Source of the DNA: Cyprinodon diabolis
Lineage: Eukaryota; Chordata; Actinopteri; Cyprinodontiformes; Cyprinodontidae
NCBI GenBank assembly: GCA_030533445.1
Contig: CM060068.1
Location: 14,413,479-14,477,478, forward strand
Length of the DNA stretch: 64,000 nucleotides
Reading direction: 5' to 3'
Shown: positions 12,929 through 26,100 of the stretch, in pieces
Layout: every line of letters begins with the position of its first letter
How positions within the stretch are numbered: the first letter of the stretch is position 1
The notes under the pieces: model-generated
Told to the model about the DNA's origin: nothing
The model's database searches: none
The model's input: only the letters and a program-made list of their open reading frames with translations
Made by a program: the position numbers and the translations under genes

Positions 12929-14282
12929 TAGGGTGACCATATTTTCATTTTGGAAAATCAGGATGCCTTGGAGTGGGGTGGGATCTCTGTTCCCATGCAT
13001 AGAGATGTCTGTGGCATGCACTTACTTAATGTAGACCTACGTAATCATACAATAACATTATATTTACAGTTGATTAATTAAAAATGCTTTTCAGTAAAAG
13101 TCAACAGCAATAACTCCAATAACAAACGATAATTTTACTCAAACTGTATTTATTAAAAATGCTTAACAATTCCTGTAATGAGTGAATAGCACAATGAAAG
13201 AAATAATGTCTCATCATCTGGTTTTGCTCCGTGACCAGAGGAAATGTTACTTGGCGCAGAACAGTGGTGAAAATTGGAAGTTCAGTTTAATATAATCCAG
13301 TCTGTGAATAGTTCCATCTGAGATGAATAAAAATTGTTGTTTTAATGGTTATAGAGTCAGATATGTGGCGGTAATGTTTGGTTTATCTAAAGGTTTTTAT
13401 CTGTTACTGTGTAAATGGGTTTGGCTGGAATTTAAGGACAGATTCTAATATATCTGCACAGTGGGAATATAAATCTGGTAGGAGTTTAATCTTTTTATTG
13501 CTGTTTTGCACAATATGCTTAACTAAGTATTTTTTGTTGTTGAATATTAGAGATTTTGCAGATATATTTTGTACATACATTGTTTAGATTTACTTATATA
13601 TTTCTACCCCTTTTATGGAATAGAAAATCCCTTTATTGTCCCACAATGGGCAAATTTAAAGCAGCAGAAAGATTATTAAAAATGGTCACACAAATGTGGA
13701 CCTTAGAAAAATGTATAAGAATAAGAAAATATAAAAAATCAGAGATGTGCAGAATGACAGCAGCAGGTTATTTAACTGACTAAGGTTTCTATCATTACAT
13801 TTGATTTTATTTGTTCCTGCTCCCGGTGGTTGGAACCTTTATTCCACTCTGGATTCTTGTGAGTGTAGTCTTTGTTCACTTTATAATAAAAAATAAATAA
13901 ACAAACAGTTTTAAAAACCTCGGTATTCATTCTTTTCCTGCTTTGTGCATCAACTTTCACGGTTGCTAAGCAACAGAGCATACGGCGAAGGGAAGACCTG
14001 GTCGATTTCACAGCCAAAACTCTTGCGGTCTCCTTATTTTCAAGGACTTGAAAGGATCCAGTCTAGGTAGACCGCGTCCTTGGAGGATGCAGCCCAGGAT
14101 TTCGAACAGAGCCTCTGATTAAGAACAGGGCTGCCCGCACTGACGCGGCTCAGGGATTACGTCACACGCAGCGTCGAAAAAAATCAGGACATTTCCTCAC
14201 TTTCTAAAAAAAACCCGGGACGCCCGGGACAGGACGTGAAATACGGATATGTCCCGGGAAATACGGACGTTTGGTCACCCTA
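12929..14282. mobile_element. hAT-type element with perfect 8-bp target duplication
   Basis: The ends are TAGGGTGACC and GGTCACCCTA, flanked by identical 8-bp duplications ACCTTGCT at 12921-12928 and 14283-14290, which fixes the boundaries (1354 bp). The right subterminal region (14211-14262) carries repeated CCCGGGA motifs, the sort of subterminal repeat hAT transposases bind. No transposase is recognisable. Minus-strand frames near 13772-14017 could be remnants but match nothing I know. A Rex1-like LINE tail is embedded at 13617-13790. The perfect duplication suggests a fairly recent insertion or slow decay. Confidence 0.88.
13617..13790 (-). mobile_element. Rex1-like LINE 3' tail fragment
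   Basis: On the plus strand it reads GAATAGAAAATCCCTTTATT then GTCCCACAATGGG, the reverse complement of the 3' terminus of the Rex1-like LINE annotated at 48849-51590. It continues with the same 3' UTR words (GTCACA, CCTTAGAAAA.TGTATAA, GATGTGCA, ATGACAGC). Only about 170 bp remain, so it is a severely 5'-truncated copy. It lies inside the hAT-type element. Confidence 0.75.
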
Positions 14283-14290
14283 ACCTTGCT

Positions 14291-16707
14291 AGCATATGAA
14301 AGCCCATGAAGCTGAGCCCAAAAAAATGTTTTTCTTGTTTTAAAATTACCATCACACAGATTTTTTTCAGTAAAGTAGTAGAGTAATTAACAGTTGCAGA
14401 GTAATGATAGCCTCGCAAATATTATATTAGGATAATTCCAATATTTAACAAAACATATTGCTTCCTCTGTGCCCATAAAGAGCAGAGACCTTCACATCGT
14501 TTTAGTAATAATCTGATCTTATTTTGATTTTTCTTTGCACTAACCACAAGCATGTATATATTTTACTCCAATTTTCATTGTTTTCTTGACCTAGGAGGCC
14601 AGCTGATGCAGGACTGTACGGTTATTGTTGAGTGGAAAAATGCTTACCTCTTCTCTTATGCAGGGATCTGCATGTTGGATAAAACTCTCTTCCCTTCTGC
14701 AGGCTGCACATCCACTTTAAGCGTATTACTGTCACCTAAAGTGGCTGGAGTTAGAAAGTCGGTGTTTTACACTTCTAAAATGTAATCCGACCAATATAAG
14801 TGACTCTGAAATGTGACATTTTCTTTTTGTGAGAATGTGATTATATTGTATATTCAATTAATTGCCCAGCCTTATTAAAATTACTGTCAAAATCATTTAG
14901 TGATGTCTCTGTTGTTCCATGTGTTCCCTATGGGTGTCTTTATCTTCTCATGGCTTACTGATGCTCCAAGGCTGACTGACGCTTTTCACAATTAGATCAT
15001 TGGGATCCCTTGCTAACTCCATCCACTATAGCTATGGCTAAAGGATTCAAAAACAGAGGCTAAAAATTGGGCAAATAATGCTTGGAAAGCTGAAACTTTA
15101 TTTCAAGGAAATTGTATTGTACATCACTGAGGGTTTGGGATCTCAAGGCGATTGAATGAGGAAACTGGATCTAAAGGTGCATCGAAAACTTTTATTTAAT
15201 TCAGGTTGTTGGAGCTTGTTCAATGTTTGTAGAAAATTATCAAATTTTCATGATTTTAAAATGTTTTCAATATAAAATCTTAAACCCTGTGGCCCCAAAA
15301 GTTTACAGTTACACACTTGCATTTCAAGCATTGAAATGTTCATTTACACTCATTTAATTTTCTTTCCTATTTATTTTGCTGATCTGCAAAGAGAACAAAA
15401 CAAACACAAAGCAGCAGAAATTTCTCCTCATGGTGTGTATCTCCGCTTGTTTATAATTTACATATAGCACAAAGGTCATAACGGGATGCAGGTTAACAGC
15501 AGGGGAAAGCCCTCCTCCTGAGGTTTCCTGCTTCTAACAAACATGGCAAATTGCATCTGTAAGTATTCTAGATCATTTAGCACAACTTTCACAATTACAC
15601 TTCTTTAAAAAAAAAAAAAACGTGACGATTGCAAACAAAAAAAAAATTCTAGAATACATACGACTTTTTCTTGACAGCAATGTATTTAAAACTCTTGGGG
15701 GGAGAACTGCTCTGTGAAAATACCCTTTATATATTATTGGATATTGCTTATACAAATAGAAAATAATTTAAAACATGATTTAGACTTGGTTGGCACATTT
15801 TGTTCAGTAGAAATATAAACAACCTACACAGATCCCCCAGATTAGAAATATGAGCAGGGTGGGACAGTGCTCCTTCAATTTCTAAAACAAGAGGCCCTTC
15901 ATTGTACAGTATGCTAAGCACACACAGACACACAAACACACCTATACCAACACACCTCCCAGCACACACAAAGAGAAACAGAAAAGGCTGGTCTGATTAA
16001 AGCAGCACATTCCGCTGATTTTTTTTCCTTTCTCGCTGACGCCTGCACCTTTAAATGTTACCGGGGGTTGAGTTCTGAACACGCTGCAGATTTCTACCTG
16101 CATCCACCCCAACCTTGCACATTCCTGCCCCGCCAGCAGGGAGGCCAGGTGTTCTGCAGCAAAAACACACACTCTCCTGCTGATAGGCGGTTCCACTGCC
16201 AGATCGGGTCGGCCACAAACACACACATTTTACAAACCTCGGGCTGAGATATTAAACAGAAACTGCAGTTATATATAATTTTTCGACTCAACCAGACTTG
16301 TTAGTAAAAGAGTTTAATAAGTTGAGAATTTGATTTGAATGCGTTTTAGACAAGCAGTATCTTTGTGTTTATGTGAAAAGTTTTTAATACTGATTTAATC
16401 AACGATACAAAGCTCAAACCTCTGGTGTTGACTGCCATTGTTGAAACAAGAACCTAGTTTGCCATCTTTAAATCTGGGCAGAGAACATTTTTCTGGTGTT
16501 GTCTTTGTGTCAGGCAAATGTACAGAAGACAGGAAATATGAAGTTAACTATGAGCCTAAGGCACCAACACAGCAAACGCTGTTTGAAGAGGTATTACATA
16601 GAGGAGCTCAAACTGCATATCCCTACAACTAAAATCCATTTTTTTGGTGAAGGGAGAAGGCTTTATATACTTTGCCACAGCAAAAAATTATAATAATAAT
16701 AATAATA

Positions 16708-16742
<35 letters not shown>

Positions 16743-19700
16743 CATCTGCATACAATACAAATGATGGTTCAGTATGAAAGCAAAATAATATTTTAGCACA
16801 TAGCTGCCTTTATTTAACTGGAGGTGAAAAGGACTGTCTGAATGTCTTCTCCCTGATAATTTCCACATTTAACAAAACAAAATATATATATTTTAGCTTA
16901 TTTTGCCATGTATTATAATAATAAAATATTTATTCATTTGTTAATTTATTTCAAGATTTAATTCAACATTGATTTATTCTCTAATGGACTTTTATTTTGT
17001 TAAACCTTGATTCAATAAAGCTAAATTGCTTATGTGCAACACTTTAAGACCATTTTTACTTTAGGGTGTTTTTATTATTATAATTATTATTATTTCAGGT
17101 TAAGAGTTTTTATTCATGCCTGAGAGAGTGTGCTGGAACAGTGATTACCACTTTAATACCAAACCAAAATGTTTTGTAATTCAAACTCAGTACCTTGTGA
17201 GTATATTAAAAAATCTGTTCACGCATCTTGTTTTGCACATTTATCAGTTATTCTACCCACTAAACACAAATCTAAAGTGGTTGGTAAAAGAGAAACTTAA
17301 CTGCATTTTTGTTTCTTTTTTTTTTGTTTTTTTTAGTAAAAATATCAACACTTTCAAAAAAAATTAATCAAAACACATTTACTCAAAAGAGAAAAGATTT
17401 TTAAGAATGCTGCAAGACATGATGCTGAATTAATATAAAAATGAAATGTAAAGATAAAAAAAAGCATGTATTGTTTATGTTCATCAGAAGACATGGATCA
17501 TTCAAATATTTTGTTGTTTCAGTAGATATGTTTTTTGGGGTTTGAGTCAGTCAGCGGCTGTGTCTGAATGTCTGCCTCAATGACTATATAGGGCATTAAA
17601 TAGTGGTTAGGCAATTTTAGATGAGTGTCCGAACTTTTGGTGGATAAAAAAGTAGGGGACTCAAAATTTCCCACAATGCACCCTGAAAAGTACTGATCAT
17701 CCATGGTCAATAGACAAGCAGATATAGTCCAGAATGCTTTGCGCGGAGAGCTTTTCTTGCAAAGCATTATGGGATTTGCTGGCGCCAGGACAGCGCAGTG
17801 GAGGTGAAGTAACGTGACCAACGAGGAGCATATAGTACGGATCCTCTGTCCAAATTTTATGGTAACCTGAGTTCACTGTAAAGTCCACTATATAGACCCC
17901 GCTCTATATAGTGATTGGGGGATCTGGAGGTTAGGGCGGACCCTCGACACAGCAAGCGCCTGCCACTGTGACTGCCTCTACTACAGAAATGGCAAAGCAC
18001 CACACAGCAAAAGAGCTCCATGGCACCATCTACTGGAGCGGCGGTGCAGAAGTAGCACATTTTCTCCCATCGTTTTAGGGATAAAACTGTTTTTTTTTTT
18101 AATTCAATATCAGAAACTGAAAGATCAGTATCATATCAGGCGGCTGTAAATCGCAATATATAGCCAAATAGATTTTTTTTTTCTTTTTACACATAGCTAA
18201 TAAAAACTCTGCCACTTTATTTGAAAATAGGGACCTGAAATAAAAGTTAAAAAAATGTAAAAATGGTCTTAAAAAATGAACAGTTTTGGGCTTAAGCAAA
18301 TTAGCCTTACTAAATCAAGGTGTAACAAAATAAATGTCCATTGGAAAATAAATTCATGTTAAAGTAAATCTTGAAATAAATTGAAAATGAATATTGAATA
18401 AATGACAAAATAAGCTAGTTTTGTTTAATGCAAATATTTATTTATTTGATATAACATTTGTTTAAGATTTATTAACAACAATAGTTTCTAAATTTTGAAT
18501 GAAAGCTGTCCATAAACACTATTGAGTTCGTATCCACAACAAAAAAATCTAAAAAAAAGTTAAAATCAAAATATTCAGTCCAATAGATAACCTAAAATAA
18601 AAGGAGAGTTTTAAAAAAATATTAACTTATGGGTACATAACTTATTTGCTTTTAATCATAGCTTCAGTTTTTCATAAAGGTTGTGAAATGGTCAAAGCCC
18701 GATGGTTTACTCAGGAGTGTCTGTGACAGATACAGCCGTCTGATTGAATCTGGTCCTTAGCCTCAATGTTAAACAGTATCCTACGGTGTGTGCTTTGGCA
18801 TTTAGCCCGTTATTGTATTTACTTTGATTTAAGTCCTCTAATAGTGGCAGGGCAAGCCCCTTTTAAAACATAAAAAAACAGGAAGAACGTCCATAAAAAT
18901 TTTACAACTTCCTAAGTCTGCATGTTTTAGTTAACAATGTTATAAAACCTATTCAAATGATTTTCCCTGTAAAGCAAAATAAAAGCTTATTTTTCTGACC
19001 AGGTTGTAAGACAGTATGCGTACAGTACAGTATTGATTCCTTTAAATGTATCATAAGAGTCAATTATTATTAAAAATATTTTTATTCAACTAAATGGAGT
19101 CGAAGTTGTAGCTAATCTCCGGCTGTGTGGCATTCATTTTTGCTTGTTTTCAAGCCAACTGCTCTGTGCATTTCTATCATATCTACTGATTAATAAGAGT
19201 AACAAACTAATGTAAGCAGGTGAATTAGTCAAGCTATCTGTCGAATTGCATGCTGCTTGTAGCTTGCCAGCCTTAATTTTTAAAATGTTCCCTTAGAAAA
19301 AGTGTTAAACAGAATTTATTTATGTACTTCAGCTACACCAGAAAAAAAGAGGTCTGGACTCAATTATCATCGTAAAGAGCATCTCATGCAGATATGAAAA
19401 ACGTGAAGTATGATATAAAATGCACCTAGAAAAAAAAATCTTTGGATTGTCTGCATACATCTAAATTACATGCAAAAAAATAAAATGTATTACATAGCCC
19501 ATTTAGAACATGCAGTTCTAGACAACTGTTTCAGCGTAATGAGAGTAACGAGTTGCACACTTTAAGTGTAATAACTGCAGCTTTTAAGTTTGCTACTTCT
19601 TTAAAAGAAGAAGAAAAATAAATGTTTCCAAACAGCCGAATCTCTAACTTGTCACGTAGTGAAACCTACACTGTTGTTTTTCACTTAACTGAACAACAGC

Positions 19701-21167
19701 GCACAGAAACAGGTGTGGGAGGGACTGCCTCCATAGGAATGAAAGTCATGATGCTTCAGAATTTCTGAAAGAAAGCATGTATGAGACAGCATGTATATTT
19801 TAACAAATGTTAATTATCTGAACGTAAAGACGCCTCTGGACTCTCACAATGAGGACCAAATCACATCCATCTCCCCCTTTTTCCACCAAGCTCTTAATCA
19901 TCAGTCCGTCATATTAGACAAACCTGACTGAAAGAATTAGTCAGACACTGACATTTTAAATAGTCAGTACCAGGTGTTTACAGAAACAAGGTTTTCTGAT
20001 GGGGTAACGTGTCTTTTTCCTGGAAACTTGTCCTCGTTTTAGCCAGATCAATATTCGCCTTATTAGCATAGCCCAATTCTGTTCATTTGAGGTTTTCAGT
20101 GTGCCACAATCTCTATGTATCGTCAGTAACAGAAAACCCAAATGGATTAAATACAGTCAATCACACCGATAAGAAACCATATAAAGATATGCTTGATTTG
20201 AAACACAATCTCTGTTGCGCATGTAGACATTTACCTTCTTCATAATCTCTACTCTAAGCTCCAAAACAAGCATTAATAACAAAATTACAGCAAAAATATG
20301 GTCCAGCAGAAAACTTTTCTAGCACAGGCTTTAACATCTTGTTGAAGTAACAGCTAGAATCTGTCATCTGTGATTTCTGCTCTAAACATATAAAAAGGAA
20401 TCTTTTGGGGGTATAAAACCTTTAAAGTCAGATTAAATTCACTTCATCAGTGTTGCTTTTGCTTCTACAGGGACACGTGCCCTTCAAGAGGAAAGTGACT
20501 CAACAGGCAAGTGGATCATTCAAAAGCCTGTTTGAGCATATAGTGCAGCTACTACAACTAAAAACGTTTGTAGAAAAGGTTTAAGGGGATATCTGTTTGC
20601 TGCTGTGTCTGCGACGAGGTGAGGAAGAGGAGATGAAGGTGGGTGGAACACATTGCGGTTGGTAAACAGGGCCAAAACAGGAAAGCGTGGGCCCATGACA
20701 TTCACCTCAGGGCCCGTGTGTTGTTGGTGTACTGTAGAAAATAAGGTTAGCCTCAGGTGAAAATAACTAAGACAGCAATTTATGGCTGTTATACCCCCCA
20801 CTCACACTGTGAGGGATAAAGGTAGGAAAAAAAAGATCTCCTAAAAAGTTATATTGGCTTAGAGAAAAGGATGTGGTGCATGCTTTTCTGTTAAACTAGA
20901 AAAGATGAGATCAATCTGGAAGCAACAGGCGTCAAGTCTTCTTCAGGACACTCTCTGTTATCTTAGAATAACGAAGGCGAAGCTGGGCTGTACAGTTTCC
21001 CTTCAAGCTTAGTGGTACGCTCAGTGCAAACAGGGCTCAAATGTATACTTTTTCTCAGTCATAGTAACGCCATCTCATACTGAACACAATTAAAGAATCA
21101 TTCATTTAGGCTTATGTTAGGAGACAGACCTCTGTCCTGTTCTCATAGCAAATCTTCAGTCACCTTG
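14291..21167. other. Intronic stretch, mostly featureless
   Basis: AT-rich intron with one microsatellite (16688-16740) and a CA-rich patch near 15917-15965. The segment about 17530-18010 is richer in GC, has ACTATATAGGG and a repeated CTATATAG on opposite sides, and may be a MITE, but I could not define its ends. No exon is seen. Confidence 0.45.
16688..16740. repeat. (TAA)n then (TA)n microsatellite
   Basis: About eight TAA units run directly into about fourteen TA units. This is a compound microsatellite with no associated element. Confidence 0.95.
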
Positions 21168-21564
21168 GATTTATTTTGCCATTTTGTACACACACATGTA
21201 AGCAAAAAGAAACTTTGTTTAGAACATCTCTCTGGACAAAAAGTGCAGCCTTGATAAGGTAAGCAGCAGTTGTTGTTGAGCTGCTACTACTGCCTCCAGC
21301 TCCTGAAGCACTCGCTTCTCCTGGTTCAGAGGAGGAAGAGGACGATAATGACGATGCTGTGAGGGTGGTAACTCCCTGGGTTAAAGAGGCGGACGTGGTT
21401 GAAGCAGCAGTGGTGCCATCGGCAGGTTTAGCAGCGACAGGCGATGCTGAAGAAGGTGTGGAAGCCGGTGGGGGCAGGGAGGAGCCGGCTTGGGATGTTT
21501 CAGTATTTGGCAGGGAAACATCTAGAATGCTCTCACTATTTTCACCTGCAGAGGGCCGTGCTTC

Positions 21565-22128
21565 TAATCTGACAACAGCCAGGTGCATGTCTCGCTCCGT
21601 CTAGCTCCACTCACATACATCTGGGACACCGCTCATTGAAAGTGATTTCCCTAACCAAATTTATGGTCTGGCCAATCAGGACGCAGGGCGGGTGTGTCCT
21701 GGAGTGGAGAAGCGACCGTGAGATTCCAACAACAATGGCGGCTCGCATCTAGGAAGCGTTAGCATTGATTCTGCTATTTCTTCAGTGTTGTCCAATCTAT
21801 CTGATATTGTTTCATTAAAAGAACATCAGAGAACGGCTTTGAAGGCTTTTGTTGGTGGAAACGATGTTTTCGCCCTTCTCTCGACCAGATTTGGTAAGAG
21901 CTTGATCTACCAAATGGCTCCTCCTCTCACAGCGTCACGGGTTAGCTTCGGTGTGAGTGGTTGAAATAGCACGTCAATAAAGATGACAGACAAGTGGCTT
22001 ATCCAATCATATGCAAGGAGTTTTGATAAGGCCCAGCCTTCAGTAAAGGCAATTCCTATGGCGGTGTCCGAGATGTATGTGAGTGGAGCTAGGCGGAGCG
22101 AGACATGCATCTGGCTGTTGTCAGGTTA
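21565..22128. mobile_element. 564-bp inverted-repeat DNA element with 9-bp target duplication
   Basis: The ends are long inverted repeats. The left starts TAATCTGACAACAGCC and the right, read on the minus strand, starts TAACCTGACAACAGCC. Pairing continues for about 70 bp through CTCGCTCCG, CTAGCTCCACTCACATACAT and GGACACCGC with a handful of mismatches. Flanking CCGTGCTTC at 21556-21564 and 22129-22137 is a perfect 9-bp duplication. The uninterrupted site (CTGTGCTTCCC...) is visible in copy B near 40188-40200, which confirms the insertion. A 9-bp duplication with long termini is most like Mutator-type elements, but the superfamily is not certain. The interior carries a helicase-like fragment. 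Confidence 0.9.
21722..21963 (+). pseudogene. RecQ-type helicase fragment inside the inverted-repeat element
   Basis: The plus-strand frame after a TGA at 21719-21721 reads through DIVSLKEHQRTALKAF, then NDVFALLSTRFGKSLIYQ. This matches the start of the RecQ helicase core: the Q-rich motif 0 (LKEHQRTAL) and motif I/Walker A, where RecQ has TGxGKSxxYQ and this copy has TRFGKSLIYQ, an Arg in place of a usual Gly or Ala. About 40 residues match before similarity stops near 21926; the frame ends at the TGA at 21961-21963. There is no start Met or remaining motifs, so it cannot be functional. It could be a captured host exon or a relic of a larger element that encoded a helicase. Confidence 0.7.
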
Positions 22129-23115
22129 CCGTGCTTCCCCTCTAGATGCCAAAGATTGCCAGGGAATAGTCTCAAAGGAGTTTCCATTCACGCAGAGCTC
22201 TTGTTTCTATTGGCGCGGTACAACATCAGCCCCCCCAGGCCAACAGCACAATCCGGTATTGCTGGACGCAGCCAAGACAACGTCAGAATGATGGCGCGGC
22301 AGTTATATATCTCCTTTTTTGAAGAGAGTTCGAGTTGGAGATTATCGATTTTGTTTTCCAACGAGCAGACGTTGAGGGCAGGATTGATGCTGCTCTTGGC
22401 CGCTGCCTTGGAGCACCGCCATAGTAACATCATTTTAGATTTATTTCTCTAACTTTCCTGGTCGGCCAACTGTTCTGGATGATTATCCTACCCAAAGATG
22501 TAATAACGAGGCAGTTTAGATTTTCCTGGCAAATACCAGTGGATTTTCAGATAAAATAAATTGGTATTGCAGCTTCCTAGTCTTGGAAGACAAAGAGGCC
22601 CACAGCATTACAGGTCCTTCATTCGAAACCTTCTTTTCACAACAGACCTGTCTAGATAAGTGTCAGAAATGTTAACACCAGGCAGACTAGTGTTTTTATT
22701 GTTTCCCATTTTGAAGAGTACAAAAAATGGTCCACTTTAGATTATCGTTTACTGGAAAACAACATTAATTCATCCTAAATTGTCTCTGGTTGCTCAGATT
22801 GACATTAGGCTTAAAGGGTTCATTTTTAAATATATACCTCAGTTGCATTATGCCCATTAGACTTACAGAGCACCAAAACCTGCTCATATTTAAAGAAAAA
22901 AAGTTGATTCCACCCATTTGTAACTATTCAAAATAAATCAATTAATGTCAATGCATCCCCTATTATCCAGAGGGGGGAGGGGAGAATATAACGTGCGAGA
23001 ACAAAGCAGCTCAAACCAGTGCTGCTTAAAATAATTGCACGTATCTTTAGCTGATGAATATAGACTTTCATCTGCAGCCTTGGTCTGACACACACACTCA
23101 AACCAGGTCCCGCCA

Positions 23116-23124
23116 CCCCCCCCC

Positions 23125-23155
<31 letters not shown>
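23116..23155. repeat. (C)26 homopolymer followed by (AC)7
   Basis: A run of 26 consecutive C residues is followed by an AC dinucleotide tract. On the minus strand this is a 26-base G run. Length in the real genome may differ, since such runs are prone to sequencing error. Confidence 0.9.
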
Positions 23156-26100
23156 GGTTTTGCTCAATATAGCCTCTTCTGAAATAAACTGATTTGACGA
23201 AAGAAGATTAGAGCAGCTCAGGATCCAGCAGACTGCTTCCATAGGTCCGTTCGACAGCGCACTTGTTAAACTTAAAACAACTGTTTAGACTTCCAACAGG
23301 TCACCAGTTTGCACTAAACATACACTTATACAACTTTTGGCTCTTCTGTAATCAACTTGCCTGAGAATAAAGCACCAAAGGATGTAATTTATTGTCCTCT
23401 TGGTAATACATTTCATGCTGGCAGAGAGAGAAAGCAGGCAGGGTAGCAATGAGTCAGCCAGAGCCACCCCCTACCTCATGCTGAAATCAGAGAAACCACA
23501 AGAATGTAACAGCTTCTGTTATTATCTCTCCCTGCTGCCTTGTAGCCTGATGGCCTGCCCCAGAAAAGCGGCCAGCCTGCCTCTCTCACAAACACACACA
23601 CTTGTTCTAAGGTTGTCCCTGTCCTCATCCCAGATATACCAATTTCTCCCAAGGGGATGAGTGCACGTTTTGCTAGTGTTAATTTCTGCACAAGCGGGAA
23701 CTTTATGCAAGCGATGAATTTATCGCCCATTGACGATAGGCTTGGCTCTTCAGGTCTTTTTTTTTAATTCTTAAAGCGATATTTTTTTCTTTTTATCTTT
23801 TTCTTTTTCATTTCTCATTTTGGATCTATGGGTTAAGATGCAGCCCAGGTCCAAAAAGCAAACAAAAAATGCTGTTTTTAAATGGTACACACAAACTCTT
23901 TCCAGCTGCAGCTTTTTTTCCCCAAATGCCACCATGCAGCAAAAAGTTTCTTACTTTAACGTAAGAAACTTTTTATTGTTTTTTTTACCTCCAAACCACT
24001 ACCAGAGAGTGAAAGTTTTTATTTTTAAGTGTGTTTACAGGCTGCTCCGTCTGTTACAGGTTTGATTTTAACACAACAAATACAAAATTAAACAACAACA
24101 AAAATTAAAAAGGAAAATTCTCTCCTCCAGTGAAACTTTTTGCTTTTATATTTATTTTTACATTTATTTATTTCTCACAAATCAAAATAGAAACTCAGAA
24201 TATACCAATAAAATAAGAAATGTGATGGAGTAAAGACAGAAACCTCAGAGGGCTTATACCAAAGGCCACACCCCTAGAACAACAAAACTCCGGGAAGCTC
24301 ACATTATGAAAGACATTTCACCCAAGAGAGAAAAAAGAAGACATGTACAAAAACTTTTTTTTTTTTTTTGACATTTTAACTTTGTGATTTCGGTGAGTCA
24401 ATATTTGTAAAATCATACAGCACTGTCTTTTTTGGATAACAGTAACAGTCTTTCATAAAGAAATTAATAAATCAAATCTCCACCCCAGTTTGAGTCCATA
24501 AGATTTTACGCATTCTGATAAACAAATAACTAACAAACCAAAAACTATAATGCTTCATAAGAAGACAAGAAAACTTTATGTTTACTTTACTGGTTTTTAG
24601 CAGTGTGCGCAGGTGGTTAACAATATTAGCAGCTAGGTAGAAGACGTGCTCTGAAGGGGTGCTCGTCTTTGCACACAGAGTCATGATTATAGCATCCATC
24701 GCCATTTGTTGGACTGCCGCATATTGGTTGGAAAAAGTTTACATATCGCCTAACCTTAGTCAGCTCAAATGCTTTTTAATGCTGCAGAACAAACGTTTAG
24801 AAAGAAAAGTGCCATGTCATAAGAAAAGCAAGAACAAGACTGGCCCTGTTATTGTACGGTACGTCTGCATTTATATACATACATATATAAACTTTTTTTT
24901 TTTTAAAAGGTCTATAAAAAGTCCACAAGAAAAAAAGTAGGTTGAGTTAAAATAAAAGTTAGGTGTGAAGGTAGCTTTCTATTTTTGCACACCATAGGCC
25001 TTTATACATCCCTCATGGCTAGTAAGTAGTAAGTAAAGTTAGTAAGTATGCAGCTATTCTATTTAAACCACTAACTCTGATTTCTTAACCTATGTATTTA
25101 TGCTGGCTGAAATCTGATACACAAATTAACCTACCAGGCCTCATAAACAACGCTCACTTAGTTTGTACTATATCTAAATATATACAGTAAAGTTAAGATA
25201 AAATAGCATGTTTTGATATACAAATGTGAAGAACCCCTAAAGCTCTTGATTGTATCAGAACTAACACCTATATTTAACCAACTGCAGTTTCTTTGTCCTG
25301 TGATCAGTGTTTGTTACATTGATATGTTGAATTAAAACTTACTTTACAAACACACACACACACACAAAAGAAAGTGTATTACAATACTCAGAAAGAAAAT
25401 CAAAATCAGATGACTAAACACGAAAAGAAGGAAGTCAATATTACCCGATGAAAACCTGACTATTCAAACATTACTGATGCTAATAATTACTTTTTTTGTG
25501 GACATTGCTGCACTCTGGCCTTGTCTCTATGACTGATTTACACAAGAGCTACAGCAAATTACAAACATCCTCCGACAGCCTTCAGCTTGAATAGAACAGT
25601 GAGATTAGATTTGAGTCATTTAACTTTCCAACTCATAATATTCACCTTGCCTGCATATTGCAGGAAACTAAGAAAACTAGAACTGAATTATAAATGTGAG
25701 CTGAATTTTCTTTTTTATTATCAAGATTACTACAGCAGTGCAAAATACAGCCTGGCCTTTCTACATTTGTTTTATCCCTAATGTGAAAATTAAATATGTT
25801 GCAGAGCATTTTCATGGTCATTTATGTAACAATTATGTAACGATTAAATAATGCCCATGGCTTCCTATGATAGGCGGTCTTATAAGGGATCCAGTTCTAC
25901 CAGAAAAACAAAACTAAATTGCGCAAATTGGTTTTAATCAGTTGGATATGAAAGTGTTACCTTTGCGGAACATTTGCTGTTTTAATGTGCTTATAAAAGA
26001 AAAAATATTAAAGAAAAGAAAAGAAGGATTAATCAGAACCTGCAAGTCAGATCTTAAAGTATCTGCCTGAAAAAAAGGCCAGTTGATCCATTTCTTAAAT

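Larger units (their letters stand above)
21168..22428 (-). mobile_element. LINE-endonuclease-derived chimeric repeat, copy A (interrupted)
   Basis: On the minus strand, 22400-22188 encodes a LINE endonuclease start: ...NVCSLENKIDNLQ... then ...SWLRPAIPDCAV... and ...LYRANRNKSSA, the usual opening of CR1/L2-type endonuclease domains. Downstream it joins a Ser/Thr/Ala-rich frame (21588-21160) ending in TTTAAYLIKAALFV. The same two-part arrangement is present in copy B at 39792-40709. Copy A is split by the inverted-repeat element at 21565-22128 and lacks 284 bp that copy B has between 40387 and 40670. Left and right boundaries are where similarity to copy B stops. No intact ORF spans it. Confidence 0.7.

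Noticed and set aside
17530..18010. Possible MITE with CTATATAG words and GC-richer sequence
   Set aside because: I could not define matching ends or a target duplication, so it is mentioned only in the stretch description.
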